From: Massilia sp. YIM B02763
Lineage (GTDB): Bacteria > Pseudomonadota > Gammaproteobacteria > Burkholderiales > Burkholderiaceae_D
Direction of reading: 5' to 3'
Assembly (NCBI RefSeq): GCF_030412015.1
Contig: NZ_JASNRD010000001.1
Span: forward strand, 186,001 to 250,000
Length of the DNA: 64,000 bases
The position numbers and the translations under genes are program-made. How positions within the stretch are numbered: the stretch's first letter is position 1; every line of letters starts with the position of its first letter. This document shows positions 18,305-27,010 of this stretch, piece after piece. Under the pieces are notes generated by a model. The model was not told the origin of the DNA and made no database searches. It saw only the letters and a list, made by a program, of their open reading frames with translations.

Positions 18305-19138
18305 TCACCCGGCGCTGGCCAGCCCGTCGCCGATGTAGCGCGCCAGCTCGGCTTCCGTGAAGCCGGCCAGGCGCCGCGCCTCGACGTTGAAGGGCCCTTT
18401 CAGCACGGGCGCCTTGTAGCGCACCGTCAGCAGATCGTAGGTGGACACGGGTTCGAGGCCGCGTTCCCGGCACAGGTGGAAGTACCAGCGGTTGCCGATC
18501 TCGACGTGGCCCACCTCGTCGCGCAGCAGGACGTCCAGGATGCGCGCGGCCGCCTCGTCCCCGGCCTGGGCCAGCTTGGCGCGCAGCGGCGGGATCGCAT
18601 CCAGGCCGCGCGCCTCCATCGTGCGCGGCACCAGCGCCATGCGCGCCAGCACGTCGCCGCTGGTCTTCGCGACCATCTCCCACAGGCTGTCGTGGCCGGC
18701 GAAGTCGCCGTACGACCAGCCGAGCATGCGCAGGTGCGCGGCCAGCAGCTCGAAGTGATGCGCCTCTTCGCCGGCCACGCGCAGCCAGTCCGTGTAATAG
18801 GCCTCCGGCATGCCGGGGAAGCGCCAGATGGCGTCCAGCGCCAGGTTGACGGCATTGAATTCGATGTGGGCGAGCGCATGCACGAGCATCGCGCGCCCCT
18901 CCACGGTGGCCATCGAGCGGCGCCCCACGAGGCGCGGCGGCACGAGTTCGGGACGGGCCGGACGGCCGGGAATCTCGCCCTGCGGCGCGAGCACGGCGGC
19001 GGAATCGATGGCGAGGGTGCCGGCCCTTGATGCGGCCACCAGCGCGGCCACGCCGGCGGCCTTGGTGGCGGGATCGGTCTCGACCAGGCACAGCAAGGCC
19101 TGGGTGCGCAGTGTTGGCGCGCGCGCCGGGGTGGTCAT
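18305..19138 (-). CDS. DUF455 ferritin-like protein
   Basis: 277 residues from ATG 19138, preceded by AGGA; a TTG three bases upstream is less likely. The family has a ferritin-like four-helix fold with possible di-metal ligands, seen here as [31 protein letters not shown] and [17 protein letters not shown]. The biochemical role is unknown; tRNA-hydroxylase-like activity (MiaE fold) has been suggested for relatives. It is the upstream partner of polB, four bases apart, and the two are likely one transcript. Confidence 0.85.
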   Translation of the reverse strand: MTTPARAPTLRTQALLCLVETDPATKAAGVAALVAASRAGTLAIDSAAVLAPQGEIPGRPARPELVPPRLVGRRSMATVEGRAMLVHALAHIEFNAVNLALDAIWRFPGMPEAYYTDWLRVAGEEAHHFELLAAHLRMLGWSYGDFAGHDSLWEMVAKTSGDVLARMALVPRTMEARGLDAIPPLRAKLAQAGDEAAARILDVLLRDEVGHVEIGNRWYFHLCRERGLEPVSTYDLLTVRYKAPVLKGPFNVEARRLAGFTEAELARYIGDGLASAG

Positions 19139-19256
19139 CAAGGCATCCTGTACAGCTGAAACGGAAAGGCCGGTAGTGTATCACCCACGCTGCCAGACGA
19201 CGTCGGCCCTGCACCATCACCCCGATGTTGCCTGCAGGGCGGCGACGCGCGCAGAA

Positions 19257-19285
19257 CCTGGGTCCCTGCCTGCGCAGGGACGACG
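19257..19285. repeat. REP-like palindromic repeat, single copy
   Basis: Core stem TCCCTGC / GCAGGGA (19263-19269 and 19274-19280) with loop CTGC, flanked by CTGGG and CGACG. The same unit with small changes recurs at 51852-51929 and 63254-63369. It lies in the gap beyond the 3' end of the exported low-complexity gene. Confidence 0.75.
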
Positions 19286-19299
19286 CCACACGAGTCCGC

Positions 19300-19911
19300 T
19301 CAGCGCTGGATCGGCGTGTCCTCGCTGCGCGGCGGCGTGGTCACCGGCGGCGGCTGCATCGGCTGGGTTTGCGGCACCTGCGGGTGGCCGCTGGCGCTGG
19401 TGGCCGCCTCGGCATCCGACTGCGCGGTACCCGATGCGGTGATGCCGCTGCCGCTGCTGCCCGTGCTGGTGTCGGTGCTGCCGGTGCTGCCCGTGGCCGC
19501 GGCCCCCGCTTCCATGCCGCCCGACGCCGTCGCGCCTCCCTGCGAGCTGCCCATGGCGCTGGCGCCGCCGGCTTCCGTCGTGGTGACGACGCGCTCGCTC
19601 ACGCCGCCGGCCGGGGTGTTCTGCGCCAGCTGCGTCAAGTTCTTCATGTCGTCCTGGTAGGTCTTGCGGGCGTCGGCCAGGCAGCCGGCACGTTCGGACT
19701 TCGCACCGCGGTTGCATGCGGACTTCTGCTCGGCATACGCCGCGTTGATTTCCTTCTTGAGGGTCGTGCTGGTCTGCTGCTTGGTGTACCAGCGGGCGGG
19801 ATCGCCCGGCTTCTTGGCGGTCTGCGACTGCGCCAGCGCGGAACCGGCGGCAGCGACGCACAGGGTGCAGGCAACGACGATGCTGCGCAGCAGTGGGGTC
19901 TTGGTCTTCAT
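19300..19911 (-). CDS. Exported low-complexity protein of unknown function
   Basis: 203 residues from the ATG at 19909-19911 with GGAGG upstream. A signal peptide (residues 1-26, cleavage near GSALAQS) is followed by a small lysine-rich segment with two Cys (NRGAKSERAGCLADARKTYQDDM, read as two parts around Cys75), then a tail rich in Gly, Ser, Thr and Ala, and a proline-rich end (PQTQPMQPPPVTTPP). The short helical segment resembles cell-envelope small proteins common in Oxalobacteraceae. I cannot assign a function. It is isolated, flanked by a REP-like repeat and the symporter control region. Confidence 0.72.
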   Translation of the reverse strand: MKTKTPLLRSIVVACTLCVAAAGSALAQSQTAKKPGDPARWYTKQQTSTTLKKEINAAYAEQKSACNRGAKSERAGCLADARKTYQDDMKNLTQLAQNTPAGGVSERVVTTTEAGGASAMGSSQGGATASGGMEAGAAATGSTGSTDTSTGSSGSGITASGTAQSDAEAATSASGHPQVPQTQPMQPPPVTTPPRSEDTPIQR

Positions 19912-20238
19912 AGGAGCCTCCTGACGTGATGCTTGGTGAGCCACACTGGGCCACGCCGTTCTGGCGCAGGCCCTCCGGTGCCTTGCGTCACCCCGGCGAG
20001 ACATTGTCAAGGTGACATCAGGCTTGAGGCCAGTATAGTCGTTTGCACAGCATCCTTCAGTTCCTTACCTCTTGGAATGTTTACATGCACATATCACGTC
20101 GTGCCGAAAACGATTCCAAAAAAGTTGCCAAGAATGATAGGATGCAAAATGTTTGCGCAAACAGCAGACAACAAACGGCCTGGCACCGGCCGACCACATA
20201 ACAATCAGCGGCCCCCGGTCCGCGACACGAGACACACC
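19912..20238. other. Non-coding gap upstream of the sodium/sugar symporter
   Basis: 327 bp, AT-richer in its right half (20040-20180). It holds the palindrome at 20150-20163 and two A/C-rich runs near the symporter start. No ORF with a credible ribosome site and no clear sigma-70 promoter was found. Confidence 0.45.
20150..20163. promoter_or_regulatory. LacI-type operator-like palindrome upstream of the symporter
   Basis: TGTTTGC followed by its exact reverse complement GCAAACA, giving a 14-bp palindrome with a central CG, the usual form of LacI/GalR-family operators. It is 76 bp ahead of the symporter ATG. No LacI-family gene is present in the window. Confidence 0.55.
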
Positions 20239-21906
20239 ATGAACCTTTTTACCTCCCTGGACACCTTCGTCTTCCTCGTCTACTTCGTGGTCGTCGCCGG
20301 CTACGGACTGTGGGTCCACCGGCGCAAGAAAAGCGCTTCGACGACCGCCTCGCACGATTACTTCCTGGCGGAGGGATCGCTGACCTGGTGGGCCATCGGC
20401 GCCTCGCTGATCGCTTCCAACATCTCGGCCGAGCAGTTCATCGGCATGAGCGGCTCCGGCTACCGCATCGGCATGGCGATCGCCGTGTACGAGCTGATGG
20501 CCGCCGCCACCCTCGTCATCGTGGCCGTGTTCTTCATGCCCGTGTACCTGAGGAACCGCATCTACACGATGCCGCAATTCCTCGAGCAGCGCTACGGCAA
20601 GGCCGTCGCCACGACGATGGCGCTGTTCTGGCTCGGCCTGTACGTGATCGTCAACCTGACCTCGATCCTGTACCTGGGGGCGCTGGCGATCGGCAGCATC
20701 GTCGGCATCGGCGTCTTCCCCTGCATGCTGTTCCTGGCCGTCTTCGCCACCGTCATCACGCTGGGCGGCATGAAGGTGATCGGCTACACGGACGTGATCC
20801 AGGTGCTGTGCCTCGTGATCGGCGGCCTGGTGACGACCTGGATCGCGCTCGACCTGGTGGCGACGCTGGGCCAGGGCAACGGCGCCATCCGCGGCGCCAC
20901 GGAACTGTTCCGCAGCACCCGCGACCACTTCAACATGGTCCTGGGCCGCAACGACCCGAACTACATGGACCTGCCGGGCTTGAGCACGCTGATCGGCGGC
21001 ATGTGGATCGTCAACCTGAACTACTGGGGCTGCAACCAGTACATCACCCAGCGCGCCCTCGGCGCCGACCTGCAGACCGCGCGCAAGGGCCTGCTGTTCG
21101 CAGCCTTCCTGAAGCTGCTCATGCCGGTCATCGTCGTCCTGCCCGGCATCGCCGCGTTCGCGCTGGACCGCGCCGGCGTGCTGGGCGACGCGATGCGCGT
21201 GGGCGGCGAGCTGAATCCCGACCGCGCCTACCCGACGCTGCTGGCCATGCTGCCGGCGGGCCTGAAGGGCGTCGCCTTCGCCGCCCTGACCGCGGCCGTC
21301 GTCGCCTCGCTGGCCGGCAAGGCGAATTCCATTGCCACCATCTTCACCCTCGACATCTACAAGAAGAACTTCAACAAGGACGCCGCCGAGACGAAGATGG
21401 TGTGGATCGGCCGCGTCTCCGTCGTCGTGGCGATGGTGCTGGCCGTGCTGATCGCGCCCTTCCTCGGCATCGACAAGAAAGGCGGCTTCCAGTACATCCA
21501 GGAATACACGGGCTTCGTCTCGCCGGGCATCCTGGCCATGTTCCTGCTGGGCTTCTTCTGGAAGAAAACGACCGCGCCGGCCGCGATGTTCGCGACCATC
21601 GGCGGCCTCGTGTTCTCGATCATCCTGAAGTTCCTGCCCGACATGATGGACCTGTCCTTCCTGGCCCCGATCGGCTTCGCCGCCGACAATGGCCAGGGGG
21701 TCTACGAGATCCCGTTCCTGGACCGCATGTTCATCGTGTTCTGGGCCGTGGTCGCCGGCATGGTCGTCATCAGCAAGATGGGCGACTCCTCGGGGATCAA
21801 GGCCCTGGTCGTCGATCGCCAGCTGTTCCGCGTCGACGGCGCGTTCGCCTTCGGCTCGGCCGTGGTGTGCGTGCTGGTCGCGACGATCTACGGGGTGTGG
21901 TGGTAA
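20239..21906 (+). CDS. Sodium/solute symporter (SSS family), probably a sugar transporter
   Basis: 555 residues with about 14 membrane helices and the LeuT-type arrangement of SGLT transporters. Seen motifs: LTWWAIGASLIASNISAEQF (sodium-site region), GMWIVNLNYWGCNQYITQR, and AALTAAVVASLAGKANS near the middle. It imports a sugar or sugar acid with sodium across the inner membrane. The ribosome site is weak. A LacI-type palindrome upstream and a D-galactonate operon 1.2 kb downstream make a sugar or galactonate-related substrate likely, but this is inference. Confidence 0.9.
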   Translation: MNLFTSLDTFVFLVYFVVVAGYGLWVHRRKKSASTTASHDYFLAEGSLTWWAIGASLIASNISAEQFIGMSGSGYRIGMAIAVYELMAAATLVIVAVFFMPVYLRNRIYTMPQFLEQRYGKAVATTMALFWLGLYVIVNLTSILYLGALAIGSIVGIGVFPCMLFLAVFATVITLGGMKVIGYTDVIQVLCLVIGGLVTTWIALDLVATLGQGNGAIRGATELFRSTRDHFNMVLGRNDPNYMDLPGLSTLIGGMWIVNLNYWGCNQYITQRALGADLQTARKGLLFAAFLKLLMPVIVVLPGIAAFALDRAGVLGDAMRVGGELNPDRAYPTLLAMLPAGLKGVAFAALTAAVVASLAGKANSIATIFTLDIYKKNFNKDAAETKMVWIGRVSVVVAMVLAVLIAPFLGIDKKGGFQYIQEYTGFVSPGILAMFLLGFFWKKTTAPAAMFATIGGLVFSIILKFLPDMMDLSFLAPIGFAADNGQGVYEIPFLDRMFIVFWAVVAGMVVISKMGDSSGIKALVVDRQLFRVDGAFAFGSAVVCVLVATIYGVWW

Positions 21907-21935
21907 GCCCCTCCTGAAGTCCCTCGCGTCACCGA

Positions 21936-21963
21936 GATCGCCCTTGCCCTGGCACGGGCGATC
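21936..21963. other. Hairpin downstream of the symporter gene
   Basis: Perfect 8-bp stem GATCGCCC / GGGCGATC with a 12-nt loop, 30 bp after the symporter stop. It lacks a T-tract, so it may stabilise the transcript end rather than terminate by itself. The rest of the 279-bp gap shows nothing recognisable. Confidence 0.4.
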
Positions 21964-22185
21964 GTCGTGCGCCGTCCGGCCGTGGCGCCCTGTGGCGGCC
22001 ATGGGCGACCCACAGCCGTGCGGTTCCGCATGGCCGGGACCGGCCGGAACACAGCAGTCAACGGTGTGCCTTGAATGCGTGCATCGGTCTACCATGGCAG
22101 CCAAGCGTGCGAGCCGTTTCGCCGAGTCCGAGGGACGAAAGGGTATCGCCAGGACTGCCAATACCTGCCCAGCAAGGACAACACC

Positions 22186-22605
22186 ATGCGTTCCTATCCG
22201 ACCGATAGCCCACAAGCCATTTCCCGATTGCTGGCGTTGACCGTCATCAGCGACGGCGGTGGATCACCGTCCGAAATCGCCGCGACGTATCGACCGAGCA
22301 TCCTCGGCCATGCCGGAATCGAAGAACAGGTTTTCGATCAAGTCCTGCGCGAATTGACCGCCGATCTTCCCGCAACGCCGGACGGACTGGTCAAGGTCGA
22401 TGCCGACGCGATTGACCAGTGTCTGGCAGAAATCGTCCGGCCAGACCTGCGGCTGCGCGTATGGAAAGCCATGTGGCAGCTGGCCTATGCGGACGACCAG
22501 TTCGCCCATGCCGAAGTGGCATTGCTGCACAAGGCGACGCAGGCGTGGGGGATCGAGACGGATGCCGCCGGCAACGGGCGGATCGCCGGCACCGGGATCG
22601 CGTGA
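22186..22605 (+). CDS. TerB-like domain protein
   Basis: 139 residues from ATG 22186 with AAGGA 8 nt upstream. The C-terminal half shows the TerB pattern: helix VWKAMWQLAYADDQFAHAEV, where the acidic pair AYADD and the downstream Glu are the usual metal-binding positions, then LLHKATQAWGI. TerB-like domains occur in tellurite-resistance and stress modules and in single-domain proteins of unknown role. No other ter gene is nearby. Function uncertain. Confidence 0.6.
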   Translation: MRSYPTDSPQAISRLLALTVISDGGGSPSEIAATYRPSILGHAGIEEQVFDQVLRELTADLPATPDGLVKVDADAIDQCLAEIVRPDLRLRVWKAMWQLAYADDQFAHAEVALLHKATQAWGIETDAAGNGRIAGTGIA

Positions 22606-22648
22606 GGGTCCTCGCGGGATCGCCCCGTTCGCGCGGTCCGCGACGGCA

Positions 22649-23125
22649 TCAGCGCCCCTGCCGCGGCATCGTCTTGCGCCACCAGTCGTCGATCATCTGC
22701 TTTTCATACGGCAGGCTTTCCATGCCGCCGTACGTGCCCACGCGCTCGCGGTAGCCGGGATCGGAGAGTTCGGCCTCGCCGCGCGCGACTTCCTTGCCGT
22801 CGTCCGTCAGCAGGTAGCGCAGGCGCAGTTGCGGCCGGTCGCCGATACCGTCCATGATGCGCACGCTGTCGAACGACGGCGTGCCGGGACGCTCGCGTCC
22901 GGCCAGGTCGATGTCGAGCACGTCGATCACCAGGTCCTGTCGCGGCCCCAGTCCTTCTCCCAGCCGGCGGAAGTGGTCCGCGATGTCGTCCAGGACCTGC
23001 TGGCGCTGCGCGGGCGTGCGCGGCAAGTCGGTGAACCGCTCGGGCGCCACGAAGTGGACGGTGACCGCGGCATCCGCCACGCCTTGCGCGAGCAATAGCG
23101 CCAGGACGAGGAGCGCGCGCTTCAT
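22649..23125 (-). CDS. DUF3016 family exported protein
   Basis: 158 residues from ATG 23125. A signal peptide (MKRALLVLALLLAQGVADA) is followed by the DUF3016 pattern: VTVHFVAPERFTDLP, DVLDIDLAGRERPG, RLRYLLTDDGKEVARGEAEL and YEKQMIDDWWRKT. Found in many proteobacteria with no known role; probably periplasmic. It follows the aldolase gene by four bases, so it may be the last cistron of the galactonate operon even though its function seems unrelated. Confidence 0.82.
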   Translation of the reverse strand: MKRALLVLALLLAQGVADAAVTVHFVAPERFTDLPRTPAQRQQVLDDIADHFRRLGEGLGPRQDLVIDVLDIDLAGRERPGTPSFDSVRIMDGIGDRPQLRLRYLLTDDGKEVARGEAELSDPGYRERVGTYGGMESLPYEKQMIDDWWRKTMPRQGR

Positions 23126-23129
23126 GGCG

Positions 23130-23744
23130 TCAGGCCGCTTGCCACGCCTTGGCGAACGCTTGCGCGCGGCGCGCCAGCTCGGCCGGCGCCACGCCCGGCG
23201 TGAACAGCTGGCTGCCGATCCCGGCACCGGTGGCCCCCGCCGCCTTCCAGGCCCCGATCTGCTCCGGCGCCACGCCGCCCACGGGCCACAGCGGCGTCCC
23301 CTCGGGCAGGACGGATTTCATCGCCTTCAGGCCGGCCGGGCCGATGGTCTCGGCCGGGAACAATTTGAGGATGTGGGCGCCGGCGGCCAGCGCCGCGAAC
23401 GCTTCGCTGGGCGTCGCCACGCCCGGAGCGCACAACAGCCCCCGTTCACGGGCGTGGGCAATGACGGCCGGGTCGCAGTTGGGGGCGACGAAGATGCGGC
23501 CGCCCGCGTCGGCGACGGCGTCCACGTCGGCCAGCGTCAGCATCGTGCCGCCGCCGACCAGCGCGTCCGGTGGGGCCAGGTCGCGGATGATGCCCATCGC
23601 CTCCAGCGCGCCGGGACGGTTGAGCGGCACTTCGATCAGCCGGAAGCCGGCGTCGAACAAGGTACGGCCGACGGCAGCGGCATCGGCGGGATCGAGCCCG
23701 CGCAGGATGGCGACGAGGGGAAGGTCGATGCGGTCGAGGTTCAT
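23130..23744 (-). CDS. dgoA: 2-dehydro-3-deoxy-6-phosphogalactonate aldolase
   Basis: 204 residues. A class I aldolase of the KDPG/KDPGal family, cleaving KDPGal to pyruvate and glyceraldehyde 3-phosphate. Visible motifs: LVAILRGLDP at the N-terminus, RLIEVPLNRPGA with the catalytic Glu, VGGGTML, and the Schiff-base lysine in AHILKLFPAETIGP. The galactonate rather than gluconate assignment rests on the neighbouring dgoK and dgoD. It overlaps dgoK by 4 bp (ATGA). Confidence 0.92.
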   Translation of the reverse strand: MNLDRIDLPLVAILRGLDPADAAAVGRTLFDAGFRLIEVPLNRPGALEAMGIIRDLAPPDALVGGGTMLTLADVDAVADAGGRIFVAPNCDPAVIAHARERGLLCAPGVATPSEAFAALAAGAHILKLFPAETIGPAGLKAMKSVLPEGTPLWPVGGVAPEQIGAWKAAGATGAGIGSQLFTPGVAPAELARRAQAFAKAWQAA

Positions 23745-24640
23745 GGCGGGGGCATCCTGTCCAGGAAAAAGCCGAGGGCGGCGCGGTAGACGGCATCCGG
23801 GTCGAGCGGTGCGAGCGCGATGCCCAGCTGCCCGCCGGCGCGCGCATAGTAGCCGTGCAGCCTGGGCGCGGCGATGGAGACGACCTCGCCGCGTGCGTCG
23901 CCGGTCAGATCCAGGGCAGCCAGCAGCTCGGCGCCGATGAGGAGGCCGCTGACGAAGGAACGGGTATGCGCCGCCGGCATCGCGCCCGTGACGACGCGGG
24001 CACGCACGCCGAACAGCGCATTGGTGAGCAGCGCGCGGCGGCGCGCCTCGGCGACGCCGGCGTCGAACGCGGCATCGACATCAGGGCCATCCATCAAGGG
24101 CGCCAGCGTGCCCTGCTTGCCCAGTGTGGCGAAGAACTCCCCCGTCATGAAGGTCGAGATATGGCGGATGACGCCGCCCTCGAGCCGCACCCACTTGCTG
24201 TGCGTGCCGGGCAGGACGAACCAGCCGTCGCGCCGCCCCATCGCGAGGGCGCCCAGCAGCTGCATCTCTTCGCCGCGGATGACGTCGACGCGGCCGTCGC
24301 TGCCCTGTTCCCGGTAGCCCGGCACCAGCAGGCAGGCGCGCCCGGATGCCTCGTCGCGCACGCGCACGAGGTGCCGCGGCAGGTCTTCCAGCGGCACGGA
24401 CGCATCGAGGTAGGGCGTCTCCTTCCAGCCCTGCGCGCTGCCGATCATGCCGGACGCGACGACGGGCACGTCCGCGCCGATCCCCATGCCGGCCAGCAGC
24501 GCCACCAGCGACGGGCCGAAGTCCGGCCGCGCGGCCAGCATGCCCTGGTCGTCGCTGCGGCTGTCCAGGCAGGCGCCGTCCGGGCCCACGAGGTAGGCGC
24601 GGCGGTTGCTGGTGCCCCAGTCGATGCCGAGTAGCCGCAT
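23741..24640 (-). CDS. dgoK: 2-dehydro-3-deoxygalactonokinase
   Basis: 299 residues. Phosphorylates 2-keto-3-deoxygalactonate with ATP, the second step after DgoD. The ASKHA-like N-terminus MRLLGIDWGTSNRRAYLV and the motifs VVASGMIGSAQGW, LVPGYREQG and VLPGTHSKWVRL are those of DgoK. Two starts are possible: ATG 24640 (chosen; GGTGA upstream) or ATG 24652, which would overlap dgoD. Middle gene of dgoD-dgoK-dgoA. Confidence 0.93.
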   Translation of the reverse strand: MRLLGIDWGTSNRRAYLVGPDGACLDSRSDDQGMLAARPDFGPSLVALLAGMGIGADVPVVASGMIGSAQGWKETPYLDASVPLEDLPRHLVRVRDEASGRACLLVPGYREQGSDGRVDVIRGEEMQLLGALAMGRRDGWFVLPGTHSKWVRLEGGVIRHISTFMTGEFFATLGKQGTLAPLMDGPDVDAAFDAGVAEARRRALLTNALFGVRARVVTGAMPAAHTRSFVSGLLIGAELLAALDLTGDARGEVVSIAAPRLHGYYARAGGQLGIALAPLDPDAVYRAALGFFLDRMPPP

Positions 24641-24645
24641 GTCCG

Positions 24646-25794
24646 TCACCATTCGGCGATGCTGCCGTCGGGGTGGCGCCATACCGGGTTGCGCCAGTCG
24701 ATCGCGCGCTCCGTCGCCGCGATCACGGCCGCCTCGTCGATCTCGACGCCCAGGCCGGGCCTGGGCAGCGGCTTGATGTAGCCGTCCACGATCGCGAAAT
24801 CCTCCTTGTTGAGGACATAGTCGAGCACTTCGCCGCCCTTGTTGTAGTGGATGCCCATGCTCTGTTCCTGCAGCACGGCGTTGTGCGACACGAAGTCGAC
24901 CTGCAGGCAGGCGGCCAGCGCCACCGGGCCGAGCGGGCAATGGGGGGCCAGCGCGACGCCGTAGGCTTCGGCCATGGCGCCGATGCGTACGCATTCGGTG
25001 ATGCCGCCCGCGTGCGAGAGGTCGGGCTGGGCGATCGCCAGGCCGCCCTGTTCGAACACGCGGCGGAAATCGAAACGAGAAAACAGGCGCTCGCCGGCTG
25101 CGATGGGGATCGACGTGGCGTCGGCTAGCTGGCGGAAGCCGTCGCCGTATTCGGGCAGCACGGGCTCCTCGACGAACAGGGGACGCAGCGGCTCCAGTTC
25201 GCGCAGCAGCACCCTGGCCATCGGCAGCGACACGCGGCCGTGGAAGTCCAGGCCGAACTCGATGGCGTCGCCGAAGGTCTCGCGGATGTTCGCCACCCGC
25301 TTGACCGTCTCGCCGATCTTGCGCGCGCTGTCGATCAGCCCGAGGTCGTCGGTGCCGTTCATCTTGAAGGTATCGAAGCCGACGGCCTGGCGCGCCGCGA
25401 TGCCGTCGATGACGTCGTGCGGGCGGTCGCCGCCGACCCAGCTGTAGGTCTTCATGCGCTCGCGCACCAGGCCGCCCAGCAGTTCGTAGACGGGCACGCC
25501 CAGCCGCTTGCCCTTGATGTCCCACAGCGCCTGGTCGACGCCGGCGATGGCGCTCATCAAGACGGGGCCGCCGCGGTAGAAGCCGCCGCGGTACATGGTC
25601 TGCCACAAGTCGTTGATGTGGGACGGGTCGCGCCCGACGAGGTAGTCGGCCAGTTCGTGCACGGCCGCCTCGACGGTCCGCGCGCGGCCTTCGACGATCG
25701 GCTCGCCCCAGCCGTGGATGCCTTCGTCGGTCTCGATTTTCAGGAACATCCAGCGTGGCGGCACGCGGTACGTGGACAAGCGGGTGATCTTCAT
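24646..25794 (-). CDS. dgoD: D-galactonate dehydratase
   Basis: 382 residues, enolase superfamily. Removes water from D-galactonate to give 2-keto-3-deoxygalactonate. The N-terminal capping domain begins [20 protein letters not shown]. The barrel carries metal ligands in GLDFHGR (Asp), FVEEPVLPE (Glu) and IAAGERLF (Glu), and the catalytic His in LAPHCPLGP. The final stretch [15 protein letters not shown] is typical of DgoD. First gene of the galactonate operon; no GntR-type DgoR regulator is adjacent, and only about 75 bp separate it from the receiver gene. Confidence 0.94.
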   Translation of the reverse strand: MKITRLSTYRVPPRWMFLKIETDEGIHGWGEPIVEGRARTVEAAVHELADYLVGRDPSHINDLWQTMYRGGFYRGGPVLMSAIAGVDQALWDIKGKRLGVPVYELLGGLVRERMKTYSWVGGDRPHDVIDGIAARQAVGFDTFKMNGTDDLGLIDSARKIGETVKRVANIRETFGDAIEFGLDFHGRVSLPMARVLLRELEPLRPLFVEEPVLPEYGDGFRQLADATSIPIAAGERLFSRFDFRRVFEQGGLAIAQPDLSHAGGITECVRIGAMAEAYGVALAPHCPLGPVALAACLQVDFVSHNAVLQEQSMGIHYNKGGEVLDYVLNKEDFAIVDGYIKPLPRPGLGVEIDEAAVIAATERAIDWRNPVWRHPDGSIAEW

Positions 25795-25869
25795 CCGCCC
25801 AGTGTAGACCCGGGCGCGATCTCGGCGGCGTACGTTATCTCTGGGAAATGCCGGGCAGGCCGGCGCGGG

Positions 25870-26253
25870 TCAGCAGAAGCCGTGGCGCTTCAGGGCCGCC
25901 CCGAGCTCTTCCTTGAAACTGCCGTAGTCGACGGCCTTCTGTATGTACTCGATGGCGCCGAGCTCGTCGGCGCGCCGGCGGTCGGCCTCGAGGCCCGAGC
26001 CGGACACGACGATCACGGGAAGCTGGTGGCCGTCCGGTTGCGCGCGCAGCTTTTCCAGCAGCTCGAAACCGTCCACGCGCGGCATCTTGATGTCGAGCAG
26101 GAGCAGGTCGAACCGGTCTTCCTGGGCCAGGCGATACGCTTCCTCGCCGTCGCCGGCGGTCACCAGCCGGTGCGGGAAGCCGCAGCGTTCCAGCGCCAGC
26201 CGGGTCAGCATCAGGTCGATGCCCAGGTCGTCGACCACCAATATCTTTTTCAT
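25870..26253 (-). CDS. Single-domain response regulator
   Basis: 127 residues, a receiver with no output domain. Conserved positions: Asp8/Asp9 (ILVVDD), phosphoacceptor Asp54 (LLLLDIKMPRVDGFELL), Ser84 in place of Thr (VVSGSG) and Lys106 (YIQKAV). It would act by protein contact, like CheY or Rcp1, with a kinase that is not encoded nearby. It sits upstream of dgoD in the same direction, but a metabolic link seems unlikely. Confidence 0.9.
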   Translation of the reverse strand: MKKILVVDDLGIDLMLTRLALERCGFPHRLVTAGDGEEAYRLAQEDRFDLLLLDIKMPRVDGFELLEKLRAQPDGHQLPVIVVSGSGLEADRRRADELGAIEYIQKAVDYGSFKEELGAALKRHGFC

Positions 26254-26406
26254 CGCCAGCGCCGCTTGCGACGACGACCTGTCCGGCGCAATAGAAATGT
26301 ATCGAATTTAAGGACTGTACCACGTTCGGGTCCGCATCATGGCCCGATTCGCGTAACGTGCGGACCCGGCATGGTATCGTTGCGCACCGTCCGCACCTCG
26401 TCCGCC

Positions 26407-27003
26407 ATGTACCATCCCTGTCCCGACGAGCACGGCCTGCCCGTGCGCATCGCCAACCCCAGCCTGCCCGGCGATCCCGCGGCCTGGCACGATCCGGCCC
26501 GCATGGCCACCGTCGTGCCGGGCGGCGCCATGCCCACCGCGTTGAACGGCACGCCCATCGCCCCCGCCTCCCTGCCGCTCGTGGAGGCGCGCATCGGCGA
26601 GCCCCCCTACGCGCTGCCCGCGGGCATGCGCGCGGCGGCCGGCGCCGTCATCGTGGAAGACGACGGCCGCGTGTGGCTGGTGGCGCCGACCAATGGCTTC
26701 GGCGGCTATGCGGCCACGTTCCCGAAGGGCCGCGTCGACGGCGGCCTGGACCTGCAGGCCACCGCCGTGCGCGAAGCCTTCGAGGAATCCGGCCTGGCCG
26801 TCGAACTGGTCGCCTTCCTGGCCGACGTGCCGCGCACGCAGACCTACACCCGCTACTACGTGGCGCGCCGCGTGGGCGGCGATCCCGCGCTGATGGGATG
26901 GGAGACGCAAGCCGTGCACCTGGTGCCGTTCGCGCTGCTGACGGAGGTGGCCGTGCACGCGAACGACGTCGCGGTGATCGCGGCGCTGCGCCGCATGGCG
27001 TAG
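26407..27003 (+). CDS. Nudix hydrolase with an altered Nudix box
   Basis: 198 residues from ATG 26407. An N-terminal about 70-residue segment (MYHPCPDEHGLPVRIANPS) precedes the Nudix fold (AAGAVIVEDDGRVWLVAPTNG). The box reads GRVDGGL then REAFEESGL: the catalytic REUXEEXGU core is complete, but the first Glu of GX5E is Leu. That Glu is usually structural, so activity is likely kept. Substrate unknown. Its stop lies 7 bp from the convergent aldehyde dehydrogenase end. Confidence 0.85.
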   Translation: MYHPCPDEHGLPVRIANPSLPGDPAAWHDPARMATVVPGGAMPTALNGTPIAPASLPLVEARIGEPPYALPAGMRAAAGAVIVEDDGRVWLVAPTNGFGGYAATFPKGRVDGGLDLQATAVREAFEESGLAVELVAFLADVPRTQTYTRYYVARRVGGDPALMGWETQAVHLVPFALLTEVAVHANDVAVIAALRRMA

Positions 27004-27010
27004 CGCCGCC

